A DNA stretch of 64,000 nucleotides from Kitasatospora acidiphila. Its GTDB lineage: Bacteria > Actinomycetota > Actinomycetes > Streptomycetales > Streptomycetaceae. Position 1 is the first letter of the stretch; every line of letters begins with the position of its first letter. The notes under the pieces are model-generated. The model searched no databases. It was not told the origin of the DNA and worked only from the letters and a program-made list of their open reading frames with translations. Both the position numbers and the translations under genes were made by a program. Shown here one piece after another: positions 8,122 through 16,414 of the stretch. The stretch lies in contig NZ_VIGB01000003.1 in assembly GCF_006636205.1 (NCBI RefSeq), positions 6,140,501-6,204,500 of the forward strand, in the 5' to 3' direction.

Positions 8122-8829
8122 ATGACAGACAAGTCACCATGCCACGCCATAGTGATCGCCTCCGGTGGGCTCGACAGCACCACCGTGGCGTACTGGCTCG
8201 CCGACCGAGGAGCCATCCTCACCATGCTGTCGTTCGACTACGGGCAGCGGCACCGTACGGAGCTGCAGTACGCCGGGCGTATCGCCGGTCACCTCGGTGC
8301 TTCGCACGAGGTCGTCGACTTGAGTGGGCTCGGTCGGCTGCTGACCGGGTCGGCTCTCACGGACCTGGGTGTGAGGGTCCCGGATGGCCACTACACCGCC
8401 GAGACCATGCGCAGCACCGTCGTGCCGAACCGCAACACGATCATGCTGTCCGTTGCCGTCGCGGGGGCCGTCGCGACGGGCGCGGACGCCGTGGCGTTCG
8501 GCGCACACAGCGGGGATCACGCGATCTACCCGGACTGCCGAGCCAGTTTCTTCGACCAGTTCGCGGCGATGACGCGGGAAGGCAACGAGGGTTTCCTCGC
8601 CGACGGGTTCGAGCTGCTGGCGCCGTTCATCGGCCTGACGAAGGCCGACATCGTGGAGATCGGGCGGCAGTTGGGCGTGCCGTTCGAGGACACCTGGTCC
8701 TGCTACAAGGGCGGCCAGGTGCACTGCGGGACCTGCGGGACGTGCACCGAGCGGATCGAGGCGTTCGCGCTGGCGGGCGTAAGCGACCCCACCGTCTACG
8801 CCAGCGCCACCCCAGGGGCGGCCTCGTGA
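8122..8829 (+). CDS. queC: 7-cyano-7-deazaguanine (preQ0) synthase QueC
   Basis: A 235-aa protein from ATG 8122 after ACGGAG. QueC converts 7-carboxy-7-deazaguanine to preQ0 with ammonia and ATP. The PP-loop SGGLDST is at residues 14-20, the SFDYGQRH motif follows, and the C-terminal zinc-binding cysteines are in SCYKGGQVHCGTCGTC. It opens a chain of genes that mostly overlap by 4 bp (GTGA/ATGA) to 17022, so a single operon is likely. Length and motifs are those of an intact enzyme. Confidence 0.95.
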   Translation: MTDKSPCHAIVIASGGLDSTTVAYWLADRGAILTMLSFDYGQRHRTELQYAGRIAGHLGASHEVVDLSGLGRLLTGSALTDLGVRVPDGHYTAETMRSTVVPNRNTIMLSVAVAGAVATGADAVAFGAHSGDHAIYPDCRASFFDQFAAMTREGNEGFLADGFELLAPFIGLTKADIVEIGRQLGVPFEDTWSCYKGGQVHCGTCGTCTERIEAFALAGVSDPTVYASATPGAAS

Positions 8830-9221
8830 CCGCGTTAACCGGAGAGCACCGGATCGGCAAGCGGTTCCGGTTCGAGGCCGCGCACTACCTGCCCGGCCTG
8901 CCCGATGGGCACCAGTGCGCCCGGCTGCACGGCCACTCCTATGAGGTGGAGTTCGTCCTGACCGCCGACCGGCTGAGCGGGCCCGGCTTCGTCACGGACT
9001 TCGGGGACCTGGCGCCGGTCAAGATGATGATCGACAGTGCCCTCGACCACCGCGTCCTGAACGAGGCGCTGCCCGAGCTCGTACCGACCTCGGAGAACCT
9101 GGCCGCCTACTTGGCCGGCTGGTTCGTCGAGCACGTCGAGCCCGGCCTCCCTGGCCGCCTGACCGCGGTGCGGGTGTCGGAGACCGCGAGCAGCTGGGCG
9201 CAGTTCGAGGTGGCCCGGTGA
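8826..9221 (+). CDS. queD: 6-carboxytetrahydropterin synthase QueD
   Basis: A 131-aa protein from GTG 8826, overlapping the queC stop. QueD turns 7,8-dihydroneopterin triphosphate into 6-carboxy-5,6,7,8-tetrahydropterin. The zinc ligands are visible as His20 (FEAAHYL) and His35/His37 (LHGHSYEVE), with catalytic Cys31 just before them. DFGDLAPVK, DHRVLNE and the Glu near the C-terminus (RVSETASSWAQF) are also typical. It appears complete and active, and acts between FolE and QueE. Confidence 0.95.
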   Translation: MTALTGEHRIGKRFRFEAAHYLPGLPDGHQCARLHGHSYEVEFVLTADRLSGPGFVTDFGDLAPVKMMIDSALDHRVLNEALPELVPTSENLAAYLAGWFVEHVEPGLPGRLTAVRVSETASSWAQFEVAR

Positions 9222-9931
9222 GCGCGCCCGTCCGGGAGGAACCCGGGGCCCGGGGACTGCTGATCGCCGAGACCTTCGGCCCCACCTTCCAGGGCGAGGG
9301 CCCGACCGCCGGGCGGCAGGCGTTGTTCATCCGGCTTTCGCGCTGCAACCTGCACTGCCCCAGGTGCGACACCCCGTACACGTGGGACTGGACCAGGTTC
9401 GATCCGAGTGAGGTCTCCACCCGCCACAGCGTCGAGGACGTGGCGGCCTGGGTGACGGACCGGCTGACGGCGCGGGTGGTCGTCACCGGCGGTGAACCAC
9501 TGATCCAGCAGCGCGAGCTGCTGAGGCTGGTCCAGCTGCTGCCGGACCGGCGGGTCGAGATCGAGACCAACGGGACGATCGTTCCGCTGCCCGAACTCGT
9601 GGGACTGGTCGAGGGGTTCAACGTCTCCCCGAAGTTGGCCGGCTTCGCGGCCCTGGACGATCAGGCGGTCAACGGCGCGGCGCTGCGGGTGCTGGCGGCG
9701 TCCGGCAAGGCCCGATTCAAGTTCGTCGTCCGGCAGGTCGCGGAGCTGGAGGAAATCGCGGCCCTGGTCGACGAGTTCGATCTGACCGAGGTGTGGGTGA
9801 TGCCGGAGGGAACGAGCAGTGGCGCGGTGCTCGCGGGGATGCGCGCGCTGGCGGACGCGGTGCTGGCTCGCGGCTGGAATCTCAGCAACCGCCTGCATGT
9901 GCTGCTCTGGGAGGATGAACGTGGCCGGTAA
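9218..9931 (+). CDS. queE: 7-carboxy-7-deazaguanine synthase QueE
   Basis: A 237-aa radical SAM enzyme from GTG 9218, overlapping queD. It rearranges carboxytetrahydropterin to 7-carboxy-7-deazaguanine. The cluster ligands are Cys43, Cys47 and Cys50 (CNLHCPRC), preceded by FGPTFQGEG, the usual QueE N-terminal motif. VVVTGGEPL is the SAM-binding GGE motif, and NVSPKL is another QueE signature. With queC, queD and the downstream folE the four-step preQ0 route is complete. Confidence 0.95.
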   Translation: MSAPVREEPGARGLLIAETFGPTFQGEGPTAGRQALFIRLSRCNLHCPRCDTPYTWDWTRFDPSEVSTRHSVEDVAAWVTDRLTARVVVTGGEPLIQQRELLRLVQLLPDRRVEIETNGTIVPLPELVGLVEGFNVSPKLAGFAALDDQAVNGAALRVLAASGKARFKFVVRQVAELEEIAALVDEFDLTEVWVMPEGTSSGAVLAGMRALADAVLARGWNLSNRLHVLLWEDERGR

Positions 9932-10871
9932 GGACAGCAAGACGCCCGAGTGGGGCGGTCGTTCCGGATCCCCGAGGCCGCGCGTGTTGGGTAGCGGCCA
10001 AGCGTGTAGAGGGGGGAGCGGGAGCCTGCCTGCCACTCGGGCTGTGCCCAGCATACCCAACTCCTCGGCTGCGCGCGCCCATTCGCTGATGCCGTTTCTC
10101 GTGGATCCCAAGCACCTGAAGCGGGCGGCCCGTGCCTGCATGCGCCGGGGTGGGGCTCCTGGAGCGGACGGGATGAGCTGGGCGCAGTTCCGTACCGGCT
10201 TGTCCGGCCGCCTCGCAGATCTTGCTGAGCAGCTGCACGCCGGCACCTGGCAGCCGAGCCCCGTGCGGGAGGTCGCGATCACGGCCTACACCGGCAAGGT
10301 GTTCACGGCGGTGATTCCGACCGTCGCCGATCGGGTGGTGCAGCGGGCGATGCGCAACGCCATCGAACCGGTGCTGGAGGCAAGGGCGTTCGCCGACTGG
10401 GTGTCCGGCTACCGGGCCGGTCGCAACCGGATCACGGCGTTGCGAGACGCCGACCGGCACCTGCGGGCCGGGCACCGGTGGGTGGCGGACCTGGACGTGC
10501 GCCAGACCTCCGCCGGGTCCAGCGCGGCTGAGGTCACTGACTGGCTGGCCGAGCATGTCGCCGACGGGACCTTCCTCGGCTACTTCCGCAAGGTGCTGGA
10601 GCCGCTGCCGTACCCGATCGTGCCCGGCACCGCGCTGGCGCCGCTGCTGATCAACTTGCGGCTGTCTCGCGCAGACGCGGCGCTGGCCGGCTACTGGGTG
10701 GTGCGGTTCGCCGACAACTACTGCCTGTTCTGCCGTGACGAGAAGCAGGCTCGCGAGGCGATGGCCGCCGTCATGGAGGCCCTGGCCGGGTGCGGTCTTG
10801 AGCCGCATCCGGACAAGAGCCAGATCCGATGCGGTGTCAACGCCGAAGATCTCTTCCTGATCGCCGGATGA
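9915..10871 (+). CDS. reverse-transcriptase-like protein with altered active site
   Basis: A 318-aa protein from ATG 9915 (GGGAGG just upstream), overlapping queE by 17 bp. The first 60 residues look disordered. Then the fold follows group II intron/DGR-type reverse transcriptases: GADGMSWAQF, LAEQLHAGTWQP, IPTVADRVVQRAM, SGYRAGRN, VADLDV (first catalytic Asp region, but lacking the FFD that usually follows), GTALAPLLINL (where PQG-x-x-SP is usual) and VVRFADNYCLF, where YADD is replaced by FADN. Loss of the second Asp argues against normal polymerase activity. No maturase domain is seen. It sits directly before an FGE/C-type-lectin-fold gene, an arrangement known from diversity-generating retroelements. 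Confidence 0.8.
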   Translation: MNVAGKDSKTPEWGGRSGSPRPRVLGSGQACRGGSGSLPATRAVPSIPNSSAARAHSLMPFLVDPKHLKRAARACMRRGGAPGADGMSWAQFRTGLSGRLADLAEQLHAGTWQPSPVREVAITAYTGKVFTAVIPTVADRVVQRAMRNAIEPVLEARAFADWVSGYRAGRNRITALRDADRHLRAGHRWVADLDVRQTSAGSSAAEVTDWLAEHVADGTFLGYFRKVLEPLPYPIVPGTALAPLLINLRLSRADAALAGYWVVRFADNYCLFCRDEKQAREAMAAVMEALAGCGLEPHPDKSQIRCGVNAEDLFLIAG

Positions 10872-10885
10872 GGGGAGGCGACATC

Positions 10886-11446
10886 ATGGAGAACAACCCT
10901 GACCAGCAGTTGGTGTGGGTTCCGGTCCCGGGCGGCATCTGCCTGTTCGGCGACCGGCAGCGCCGGGTGAAGGTGCCAGACCTCGAATGGACAGTCACCC
11001 CGCTCACCTTGGCCCAGGCCGGGCAGGGCGGCGGTGCGCTCCCGCTGACCGGCCTGGTCCACGCACAGGCCGCCCGGCTGGCAGCCGACCTCGGCGGGCG
11101 GCTACCCCGCTCCTCAGAGTGGGAGTGGGCGGCTTCCGGCCCCGGCCGCAGGCTCTACCCGTGGGGCGGCGAGGAGCCCGGCCCCGGCAGGGCGAACTTG
11201 CGCGGCGGCCCCGGCCGGCTGACCGCGGTGGACGCCCATCCGGACGGAGTGACGCAGCAGGGCCTACTCGACATGGGCGGTAACTGCTGGGAGTGGACCT
11301 CATCTCCGACCATCGGCGGCGGCTTCATCATCCGGGGAGGCTCCTACAACTCCCTGTCCCTGTACGCCCGGTGCACGTTCCTGAACGCGGCTCCGGCCGA
11401 GCTGGGCTCCGCAGGCATCGGCGTGCGGGTGGTGAGGGCGACATGA
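10886..11446 (+). CDS. FGE/SUMF1-like (C-type-lectin-fold) protein
   Basis: A 186-aa protein from ATG 10886 behind GAGGGGAGG. It shows formylglycine-generating-enzyme family landmarks: VWVPVPGG at the start, RLPRSSEWEWAA, YPWGG, MGGNCWEWTSS, IIRGGSYNS and the terminal IGVRVVRAT. Catalytic FGE cysteines are not evident; only Cys in NCWEW and ARCTF occur in the core. The protein is short (about 180 instead of 280-300 residues), so it may be a binding rather than oxidase protein. In diversity-generating retroelements the variable region is the C-terminal part of just this fold (from the GGSY motif on), and an RT-like gene lies immediately upstream. Confidence 0.8.
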   Translation: MENNPDQQLVWVPVPGGICLFGDRQRRVKVPDLEWTVTPLTLAQAGQGGGALPLTGLVHAQAARLAADLGGRLPRSSEWEWAASGPGRRLYPWGGEEPGPGRANLRGGPGRLTAVDAHPDGVTQQGLLDMGGNCWEWTSSPTIGGGFIIRGGSYNSLSLYARCTFLNAAPAELGSAGIGVRVVRAT

Positions 11447-11886
11447 TCAGGGACCTGGTGATCGCGGGTTGCTCCCGTCGCAAGGCACCGGAGCGCAGGC
11501 CGCTGCCCGCGTTGGAGCGGTACACCGGCGGTATCGCCCCGCACTTGCGGACGAGATTCGCCGGCCATCGGCAGGCGCGGGAGCGCATCCGCTTCCTGTC
11601 GGCCGAGCACGGGCTCATCCGCGCCGACGCCCTGCTCACCTCGTACGACCGGCAGCTGACGGTCGCGCGTGCCGAACGGCTGCGCCCACTCATTGCCGAG
11701 CAACTGGAGCACGAGTTCCAGAACCGGGGAGTCCCCGAGCGAGTTCTACTCGTGCTGGAGCCCGCGTACCTGGTGCCGCTCGCCGACCTGCTCGCCCACC
11801 CAGCACGGCCCGCCCTGCAATGGATTTACGACCCGCGCGGTTGGGCCGAGGCCGCCGCCGTCCTCGACGAATGGAGGTGGCCGTGA
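11443..11886 (+). CDS. DUF6884-like protein
   Basis: A 147-aa protein from ATG 11443, overlapping the previous stop (ATGA). It has the DUF6884-type pattern: an N-terminal LVIAGCSRRK, ALERYTGG, IRFLSAEHGLI and LTSYDRQL. The biochemical function of the family is not known to me, but members occur in phages and in mobile islands. Within a preQ0 operon it could act on a deazaguanine-containing substrate; that is inference from context only. Confidence 0.65.
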   Translation: MIRDLVIAGCSRRKAPERRPLPALERYTGGIAPHLRTRFAGHRQARERIRFLSAEHGLIRADALLTSYDRQLTVARAERLRPLIAEQLEHEFQNRGVPERVLLVLEPAYLVPLADLLAHPARPALQWIYDPRGWAEAAAVLDEWRWP

Positions 11887-12917
11887 CCGCCACGCTCGCG
11901 GATACGCTCAAGACGCGCTCCAACGACCACAGTTACATCACCGGTGGGTTCTACGGCGGTACCAGGGTTGGCTGGCACCAGCCGACTCCAGCAGCGGCCG
12001 CCGAAGGCCGTCCGCTGTCGGTGGTGCTCCCGGCCCACAACACCGCATACGCCCTGCCGACGGTGCTGGACGCGCTCGCCGCGCAGCACACCGCCGGGCC
12101 GGTGGATGTGATCGTCGTGGACGACGCCTCCACCGACAACACCTTCGAGATTGCCCGTCGGCACCCCGTGGTCACCACCGCCGTGCGGTTGGCGACCCGG
12201 TCCGGCTCGGCCGGTGCCCGCAACGTCGGCGCCCGCCTCGCCCAAGCGGAGAACCTGCTGTTCGTGGACTCGGACATGGTGCTGCCCTCGCACGTGCTCG
12301 CGGACTTCGCCGCCCGTGCCCGGCCCGAGACCGTGCTGACCGGCTTCCGCCACAACCTTCCCTTCCTGCGCACCGCGTGCGGGCCGATGCTGCCCGAGAA
12401 CCCGCCGCAGCTGGCCGCCGACCACCGCGTCACCTGGACGCCGCCGATCAACACCCTGCTGCCGTACTCCGGCATCACGCTCACCGAGCCGCTGCACGGC
12501 CGACCGCTTGATGCCACCGACGACTTCCAGAACCTCGGGTACGGCCGGTTCTACTACGACTGGGACCTGCCCCGGATGGCTGTCACCGCGCTGCTCGGCG
12601 TCCCCCGCGAGCGCCTCGTGGACGTCGGCGGCTTCGACGAGGAGTTCGGCCGGATCGGCTGGGGCATGGAGGACACCTACCTGGGTGCCGCGCTGATTGC
12701 CGCTCGCTGCCTGGTCGTCCCGCTGCGTCAGGCCGTCGGCTACCACCTCGACCCGCCAGACGCCGCCGCCCAGTGGCAGACCAAGCTCGCCGCCTGGCCC
12801 GCCACCCTCGCCCACTACCGGACCCTGCTCGCCCAGCCGGCCCCCACCGGGCGAGGGCGCGACTTCGCTGCTGCCACCGACAAGCTCCTGACCGACGCCG
12901 AGGTGATCACCGCATGA
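11883..12917 (+). CDS. family 2 glycosyltransferase (GT-A fold)
   Basis: A 344-aa protein; GTG 11883 is chosen because GGAGGTGG lies just upstream and it overlaps the previous stop (ATG 11871 is an in-frame alternative). It has LSVVLPAHN at the start of the GT-A domain, VIVVDDASTDNT for nucleotide-sugar binding, FVDSDMVLP as the DxD motif and a GWGMEDTYLG acceptor-side motif. It would transfer a sugar from a nucleotide donor to an unknown acceptor. It is soluble, with no membrane segments. It is one of two glycosyltransferases in the operon. Confidence 0.9.
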   Translation: MTATLADTLKTRSNDHSYITGGFYGGTRVGWHQPTPAAAAEGRPLSVVLPAHNTAYALPTVLDALAAQHTAGPVDVIVVDDASTDNTFEIARRHPVVTTAVRLATRSGSAGARNVGARLAQAENLLFVDSDMVLPSHVLADFAARARPETVLTGFRHNLPFLRTACGPMLPENPPQLAADHRVTWTPPINTLLPYSGITLTEPLHGRPLDATDDFQNLGYGRFYYDWDLPRMAVTALLGVPRERLVDVGGFDEEFGRIGWGMEDTYLGAALIAARCLVVPLRQAVGYHLDPPDAAAQWQTKLAAWPATLAHYRTLLAQPAPTGRGRDFAAATDKLLTDAEVITA

Positions 12918-13861
12918 TCCGCACGTTCGCCGCCGCCGACATCCACGGCACCACCGTCGTCCACGACCCGGCCACCGGCACCAACCACCTGCCGGCGCGG
13001 CCGTTGCCGCCCGGACCCCTCGGCCTGGATGAGCAGGAGGTCGCGGCCTGGCCCGAGGCCATGCACGGCCAGCTCAAGCCGACCGCGCCGCTGAGCATGT
13101 GCTGGTCGCCGATCGTGCGGTGCAACCTCACCTGCCCGCAGTGCCTGGACGACAAGCGCGTGCGCGAGTCCACCGCCGAGGAGCGTCGCACCCTGGCCAG
13201 GCACATCGGCGAGTCCGGGATCTTGGGCGTGGACATCTCCGGCGGAGAGCCGCTGCTGTTGCGCGACCTGCCCGACCTCGCCCTGGCGATCCGCGCCGGC
13301 CGCCAGGCGGTGGTCAGCTGCACCACCAACGGCTGGCACCTGGCCAGGCGCGCCCCCGAGCTGGCCCCCGCGCTCGACGCCATCCGCATCTCACTGGACG
13401 GCGCCACCGAGGCCACCCACGACGCTTGGCGCGGAGCCGAGAGCTACAGCCGGGCGATCGACGGCACCCGTGCCGCAGTCGGCGAGGGTCTGCGGGTCCA
13501 GTTCCAGATGGTGCTGATGCGCTCCAACCAGCACGAGGCGCAGGCCCTGCTGGAGTTGGCCGCGCAGCTCGGCGTCGGCGGCGTGACCTTCCTGCAGATG
13601 CTGCCCATCGGCGAAGGCAAGGCCATCGCCGAACAGCAGATGCTCACCGACGACCAGGCCACCGCCGCCATCGAAGCCCTCACCGTCCCCGATGGGCTGC
13701 GGGTGCGGCTTCGTACCCGCGACAGCGCCGACGGCTTCACGGTGCTGCGTGCTGACGGCTACGCATGGCGCAATACCGGTGGCGCCACCGGCATCGCCGC
13801 GTTCATCCCCGTCACCGGCCCCCAGGATCTGCACCTGCCCACCGCCCGGAGCGCATCGTGA
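12914..13861 (+). CDS. radical SAM protein
   Basis: A 315-aa protein from ATG 12914 (ATGA overlap). Cys70, Cys74 and Cys77 (CNLTCPQC) bind the SAM [4Fe-4S] cluster; VDISGGEPLLL is the SAM-binding motif, and RISLDGATEATHDAWRG matches MoaA/SPASM-type radical SAM proteins. No extra C-terminal cysteine cluster (SPASM) is visible, so a single cluster is likely. The reaction is unknown. Candidates include C-C bond formation or dehydrogenation on the deazapurine or sugar, but nothing in the sequence decides. Confidence 0.85.
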   Translation: MIRTFAAADIHGTTVVHDPATGTNHLPARPLPPGPLGLDEQEVAAWPEAMHGQLKPTAPLSMCWSPIVRCNLTCPQCLDDKRVRESTAEERRTLARHIGESGILGVDISGGEPLLLRDLPDLALAIRAGRQAVVSCTTNGWHLARRAPELAPALDAIRISLDGATEATHDAWRGAESYSRAIDGTRAAVGEGLRVQFQMVLMRSNQHEAQALLELAAQLGVGGVTFLQMLPIGEGKAIAEQQMLTDDQATAAIEALTVPDGLRVRLRTRDSADGFTVLRADGYAWRNTGGATGIAAFIPVTGPQDLHLPTARSAS

Positions 13862-14415
13862 CCGACACCGCCCAGCAGCCCGCTGGCGGGCAGCGCCTCT
13901 TCGCCCGCACTGCGCCCTACGTCCCCACCCTCTACCAGTGCTACGCCGCCGCCCGCCTCATCGCCGAGTCCGTGGTCGGATGCGAGCCACCGGTGACCGC
14001 GGTTGTCGGCATCGCCAACGGTGGCACCAGGCCAGCCACCGTGATCGCCGACTACCTCAAGGTCCCGCTGCACCTCATCATCGCTCGGCACAACCCGACG
14101 GACGAGCTCTGGCAGCAGGCCACCGGCGATGTCACCGTGACCCTACCTGGCGGTCTGCCAAGGCAGTTCGACGGCACCGTGCTGCTGGTCGACGACATCG
14201 CTGGGTCCGGCGCCACCTTCACGGCCGTCTCCCGCGCCCTGCTCGGTACCGGGGCCGTACTGAAGACCGCGGCGCTGTGCCGCAATGCCGGCTGCGCCGA
14301 AGGCCCCGACCGCTGGGTCTGGGACGTGGACGACTGGGTCGTTTTCCCCTGGGAGGCAACCCACTCCGGCGAGACCCGGCAGCTGCCGGTGCCGAAGGAG
14401 GTGGCGACCCGGTGA
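13858..14415 (+). CDS. phosphoribosyltransferase
   Basis: A 185-aa protein from GTG 13858 (GTGA overlap). LLVDDIAGSGATF around residues 109-121 is the type I phosphoribosyltransferase PRPP-binding loop. VVGIANGGTRPA is the PPi-loop region. The end (DDWVVFPWEA) resembles the hypoxanthine/xanthine/GPRT subgroup. In toyocamycin clusters a PRTase (ToyH) attaches phosphoribose to preQ0, so a similar step is a reasonable inference here, giving a preQ0 nucleotide. The base specificity cannot be read from the sequence. Confidence 0.85.
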   Translation: MTDTAQQPAGGQRLFARTAPYVPTLYQCYAAARLIAESVVGCEPPVTAVVGIANGGTRPATVIADYLKVPLHLIIARHNPTDELWQQATGDVTVTLPGGLPRQFDGTVLLVDDIAGSGATFTAVSRALLGTGAVLKTAALCRNAGCAEGPDRWVWDVDDWVVFPWEATHSGETRQLPVPKEVATR

Positions 14416-15551
14416 CCACGAGCGCCACGTCCCGTGGCGTGCTGCTTGTCCTCGTATCCTGGGCGCCCGACGCCCCCGCCGGCATCGAACGCGCCACAGC
14501 TGCCCTCGCTCTGGGCCTCGCCCAAGCAGGGCACCGCCCCGTCATCGCCACCGCCGCCCCACTGCCTGACCGGCCTGGCCTGCCGGGCGTGCGGGTGGAG
14601 CGGCTGCACCTGGCCGGGGTGACGTTCCCCTGCGACGACGAGACCCTGCGCCGCGCTATCACCTGGCAGGACAATGACCTCTGCCAGCAGATCCGCGAGC
14701 TGATCACCCAGCACCGGACTGACACCGTCCTGTTCGCCGACGCGCTGTGGGGACTCGGTCGCCTGAGCGGTGACCTCCCAGGCCACGTTCACCGTGTCCT
14801 GGCCGCCCACGTCCAGCCCGCCACCCTGGACGCCGGCCCGGCGCTGGCCAGGGCGAGCCACGTCATCGTCCCCTCCGCCTTCATCCACGAGCAGCTGGAG
14901 CTGGCAGGATGGGCGCTGCCGGCTACGAGAATCGTGCCCAACGCCTTGCTGTCCGGCCCGGCAGTTGCCGCGCCCAGCAGTGCACGGCGCGAGGAGCTGC
15001 GCCGCAGCGGCCCGGTCAGGGTCCTGGCCCGGCTCGGGGCGGAGAAGGGCGTGGCCGAACTCCTCGAAGCCGCCGCCGGCTGGGACCGTCCGCTGGACGT
15101 TGCGCTCGCCGAAGCCGGATTCGAGGACGCCACAGGCTCCCAGGCCACGCTGCTGGCCCACTGCCGGACGCTGGCCGTCCAGCACTCGAACGTCCGACTT
15201 CGTGGCGCGCTCGCCTGGCAGGAGGTGCTTGGCTGGCTCGCGGACGCCGCTGTGGTGATCGTTCCGAGCCACCGGGAAACCTTCGGCCTGGTCGCGCTGG
15301 AGGCCATGAGCGTCGGAACTCCAGTCGTCGCCTACCGCGTCGGCAACCTGCCCGCGCTCATCGAGCCGACGGGGCACGGCGAACACCTGCTCGTGCCGCG
15401 CGACGCGGGCCCTAACGCCCTCCACAAGGCGGCACAGACCCTCCTGGAAGATGACATACTGTACGGCGCGACTACACAGACCGTGTACCGGCGGGCCCAG
15501 GACTTCACGCCCTACCGGATCGCCAACCTCTTCTTGGAGGCGATCTCGTGA
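14412..15551 (+). CDS. family 4 glycosyltransferase (GT-B fold)
   Basis: A 379-aa protein from GTG 14412 (GTGA overlap). PAGIERATAALALGLAQAGH is a GT4-type N-terminal motif (a variant of the usual GGxE region). ASHVIVPSAF leads into the linker, RVLARLGAEKGVAELLEA is the C-domain start, and IVPSHRETFGLVALEAMSVGTPVVA is split over the E-x7-E donor-binding motif, followed by NLPALIEP. It is a retaining GT-B enzyme using a nucleotide-sugar donor. Together with the GT2 enzyme and the deacetylase it implies a glycosylated, probably amino-sugar-bearing product. Confidence 0.9.
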   Translation: MTTSATSRGVLLVLVSWAPDAPAGIERATAALALGLAQAGHRPVIATAAPLPDRPGLPGVRVERLHLAGVTFPCDDETLRRAITWQDNDLCQQIRELITQHRTDTVLFADALWGLGRLSGDLPGHVHRVLAAHVQPATLDAGPALARASHVIVPSAFIHEQLELAGWALPATRIVPNALLSGPAVAAPSSARREELRRSGPVRVLARLGAEKGVAELLEAAAGWDRPLDVALAEAGFEDATGSQATLLAHCRTLAVQHSNVRLRGALAWQEVLGWLADAAVVIVPSHRETFGLVALEAMSVGTPVVAYRVGNLPALIEPTGHGEHLLVPRDAGPNALHKAAQTLLEDDILYGATTQTVYRRAQDFTPYRIANLFLEAIS

Positions 15552-16414
15552 TGCCCGCATCCACCACCGGCCCCGCCCCGCTCCTGCTCGTGGACGGCTT
15601 CAACGTCTTGTGGGCCGGAACCTTCGGCTTCCCCGCCGAGGTGCGCTCCCGCGACAAGACCCGTGAACTCACCGGCCTGTTCGCGTTCTTCGCCCTGCTG
15701 CGCGCCACGATCCGCGACGACCTCGATGTGGACCCACCTGAGGTCGTAGTTGTCTTCGACGGGGAACACGGCACCGCTGATCGCGTGGCCGCCGACCAGG
15801 GCTACAAGGCCAACCGCGAGGCGACCCCTGAAGCCCTCAAGCCGCTGCAGTTCCTCGCCCCGGTCAAGGAGGGCCTGGACCAGCACGGTATCCGTTGGGT
15901 CGAACTGCCAGATCAAGAGGCGGACGACGTGATCGCCACCCTCACCACACGGGCCGCCCAGACCCGACCGGTGCGGATCATGTCCCGCGACGCCGACTAC
16001 TACCAGCTGCTCACCGACCAGATCCGCATCATCAATCGATCCCGCAAGGCGACCCGGCGGCTCATCACCACCGCCGAAGTCATCGAACGCTACGGCGTCA
16101 CCCCCACACAGTGGCCGGACTTCCGCGCCCTGACCGGCGACAAGTCCGACAACATTCCTGGCGTCAGGGGAGTCGGCGCCAAAGTCGCCTCCCAACTCCT
16201 TCGCGACAACATCGCGTTGGATGACCTGCCGACCTCGGGTCGACTGGCCGGCGCCAAGGGTAAGGCGATCATCGCGAGCTGGGGCGACGTCTTGCGCTGG
16301 CGCGACGTGATCACGATGCAGCGCGACCTCGATGTGCCGCTCATCCCTACGGGCGAGGTCAGCCCCCAACTACCCAAGCCCGCTGAGGTGGTGGAGAAAC
16401 TGGGGCTGTGGTGA
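15548..16414 (+). CDS. 5'-3' exonuclease / flap endonuclease homologue
   Basis: A 288-aa protein from GTG 15548 (or ATG 15551). It corresponds to the N-terminal nuclease domain of DNA polymerase I, as in phage T5 and stand-alone exonucleases: LLVDGFNVLW, VVVVFDG, GYKANRE, DQEADDVIAT, IMSRDADYYQLL and GDKSDNIPGVRGVGAK (helix-hairpin-helix). Most metal-binding acidic residues appear present, so it may be catalytically active. A DNA-processing nuclease is unexpected inside a run of biosynthetic genes that overlap by 4 bp. It might act on modified nucleic acid, or give phage-related repair. Confidence 0.88.
   Translation: MMPASTTGPAPLLLVDGFNVLWAGTFGFPAEVRSRDKTRELTGLFAFFALLRATIRDDLDVDPPEVVVVFDGEHGTADRVAADQGYKANREATPEALKPLQFLAPVKEGLDQHGIRWVELPDQEADDVIATLTTRAAQTRPVRIMSRDADYYQLLTDQIRIINRSRKATRRLITTAEVIERYGVTPTQWPDFRALTGDKSDNIPGVRGVGAKVASQLLRDNIALDDLPTSGRLAGAKGKAIIASWGDVLRWRDVITMQRDLDVPLIPTGEVSPQLPKPAEVVEKLGLW

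Noticed and set aside
1514-10866. A 17-bp inverted match (CCGGCGATCAGGAAGAG at 1514-1530 and its complement near 10852-10868)
   Set aside because: Expected by chance at about this level in 64 kb, and both copies lie in coding sequence without further structure.
13858-14415. Assigning the phosphoribosyltransferase as TGT/DpdA
   Set aside because: The PRPP loop VDDIAGSGATF shows a type I PRTase, not a base-exchange TIM barrel.
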